Positions 5,162 through 6,034 of a DNA stretch of 6,034 bases are shown piece by piece. The notes under the pieces are model-generated. The model made no database searches. It saw only the letters and a list, made by a program, of their open reading frames with translations, and was not told the origin of the DNA. Source of the stretch: Spirosoma sp. (lineage in GTDB: Bacteria; Bacteroidota; Bacteroidia; Cytophagales; Spirosomataceae); NCBI GenBank assembly GCA_025351545.1, contig JANXVQ010000489.1:1-6034 (forward strand), in the 5' to 3' direction. The position numbers and the translations under genes are program-made. Each line of letters opens with the position of its first letter. Positions within the stretch are counted from its first letter, which is position 1.

Positions 5162-5178
5162 GCCTGGCTTTGTCAGGC
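5162..5178 (+). other. Small hairpin between hydrolase and propeller genes
   Basis: GCCTG (5162-5166) and CAGGC (5174-5178) form a 5-bp stem with a 7-nt loop in the 41-bp gap. It is followed by ATAATAAAAAGCC, not a T-run, so it is probably not a terminator. It could slightly affect mRNA stability or translation of the next gene. Confidence 0.25.
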
Positions 5179-5191
5179 ATAATAAAAAGCC

Positions 5192-6034
5192 ATGAAACAC
5201 ATCCTGATTGCCTGCCTGTTACTCTCCTCACCACTTCTGGCCCAAACTGATACAGTTAAGGTGAAATCGCTGAATTTCAAGATTCAGGTTGTTGATAATC
5301 AGATCAGTATTGGCTACGGGCTGGCAATTGGCGATGTTGATGGAGACGGAAAATCCGACATTTTACTGGCCGATCAGAAAGAAATTGTCTGGTATAAGAA
5401 TCCCGGGCGAACAAATCAGGACGATATAACCAACCAATGGAAACGCTATGTCATGGCCGCCAACCTGACTCCACAGGATAATGTTTGTATTGCGGCCAGG
5501 GATTTGGATGGCGACGGACGGGTAGAAGTGGCCGTTGGTGCCGGTTGGAATCCTGCCGAAACCAACGATAGTACCAAGTCTGGTGCTGTTTTTTATCTTA
5601 TTCGGCCACAAGATCCGACCCAGCGTTGGGAGCCCGTTCGTTTGCCGCACGAAGTGACGACCCACCGGATGCGCTGGGCAAAAGTTGGCAAGGATAATTA
5701 CCAGTTGATTGTCGTCCCTTTGCACGGTTTTGGCAATAAAAACGGCGAAGGGCGTGGCGTTCGAGTTTGGGGATATGAGTTTCCGAAAAATCCGAAAAAT
5801 CCCTGGAAGCGACACCTCGTGGATTCGACTATGCATTTGACGCATAACTTCGAAATTTGGGAAGAGGGCAATACAACCGGCTTAATTGTAGCCAGCAAAG
5901 AAGGAGGAAATATTTTTCAGTGGCGCAAAAAGAAATGGCGCCCGATGGACGACCAATCAGCAAGTAACGCACTGCCTTTGCTGACTAATAATGTGGACGG
6001 TATCGGCGAAATCAGGCGGCTGGATAATGGGAAA
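5192..6034 (+). CDS. Exported FG-GAP/VCBS-repeat beta-propeller protein (3' end missing)
   Basis: The frame is open from the ATG at 5192 for 281 codons to the window edge, with no stop. A Sec signal peptide (MKH, hydrophobic ILIACLLLSSPLLA, probable cleavage after Ala17) sends it to the periplasm or beyond. Two calcium-binding FG-GAP/VCBS-type loops follow: DVDGDGKSD (48-56) and DLDGDGRVE (104-112), each leading into a blade strand (ILLAD, VAVGAG). Histidine-bearing segments LPHEVTTHRMRW (151-162), PLHG (176-179) and MHLTHNF (214-220) look conserved and could form a metal or active site. The pattern resembles the propeller part of aldos-2-ulose dehydratase-like proteins, from memory only; a purely binding role is also possible. 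It probably belongs to the operon with the dehydrogenase and the hydrolase, 41 bp downstream of the latter. Confidence 0.85.
   Translation, partial: MKHILIACLLLSSPLLAQTDTVKVKSLNFKIQVVDNQISIGYGLAIGDVDGDGKSDILLADQKEIVWYKNPGRTNQDDITNQWKRYVMAANLTPQDNVCIAARDLDGDGRVEVAVGAGWNPAETNDSTKSGAVFYLIRPQDPTQRWEPVRLPHEVTTHRMRWAKVGKDNYQLIVVPLHGFGNKNGEGRGVRVWGYEFPKNPKNPWKRHLVDSTMHLTHNFEIWEEGNTTGLIVASKEGGNIFQWRKKKWRPMDDQSASNALPLLTNNVDGIGEIRRLDNGK

Noticed and set aside
5162..5178. Terminator between the hydrolase and propeller genes
   Set aside because: The stem is only 5 bp and is followed by A-rich sequence rather than a T-run; it does not argue against co-transcription.
5363..5845. 160-codon minus-strand frame
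   Set aside because: Antisense to the FG-GAP protein, whose signal peptide and two Asp-rich calcium loops make the plus-strand frame clearly real.

Overview
The window looks like a piece of a Bacteroidota chromosome, most likely a Cytophagales/Spirosoma-type organism. The reasons are the roughly 50% GC by eye, start sites without a clear Shine-Dalgarno sequence, several matches to the Bacteroidota promoter pattern (TTG/TTTG, 17-23 nt, TAnnTTTG), and the family make-up. No rRNA, tRNA, CRISPR array or recognisable insertion sequence was found. The genus is inference, not shown by the sequence.

Left part (1-1611). Positions 1-249 hold no intact gene. They carry short protein-like stretches in three plus-strand frames and several overlapping inverted repeats. 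Next, on the minus strand, is homoserine kinase (thrB, 250-1185). It stands alone, with no thrA or thrC beside it, and apparently has its own promoter inside what would otherwise be the first codons of a longer reading frame. About 370 bases without a gene follow, holding a candidate plus-strand promoter, an operator-like palindrome and an inverted repeat.

Middle part (1612-3228). A small secreted lipoprotein on the plus strand is built mostly of Pro-His-Ser-Gly-Thr repeats. It ends at a strong bidirectional terminator (1985-2028) shared with a convergent gene for an arginine-free, alanine/lysine/glutamate-rich helical protein (2045-2524). Upstream of that on the same strand is an unrecognised acidic, aromatic-rich 188-residue cytoplasmic protein (2662-3228). 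The leaders of these two minus-strand genes share the 11-base sequence TTTCGCTCATT, 22-23 nt before each start codon. A ten-base version lies on the opposite strand in the divergent promoter region next door.

Right part (3402-6034). A plus-strand run reads: classical short-chain dehydrogenase, 12 bp gap, UlaG-like metallo-beta-lactamase-fold hydrolase, 41 bp gap, and an exported FG-GAP/VCBS beta-propeller protein that runs off the window. Spacing suggests one operon. The enzyme types (oxidoreductase, metal-dependent hydrolase/lactonase-like, exported propeller) would fit sugar or lactone metabolism, but the substrate cannot be read from the sequence.

I did not find a clear new defence or mobile system. 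The most unusual items are the shared leader motif, the repeat lipoprotein, and the broken or structured 1-249 region.
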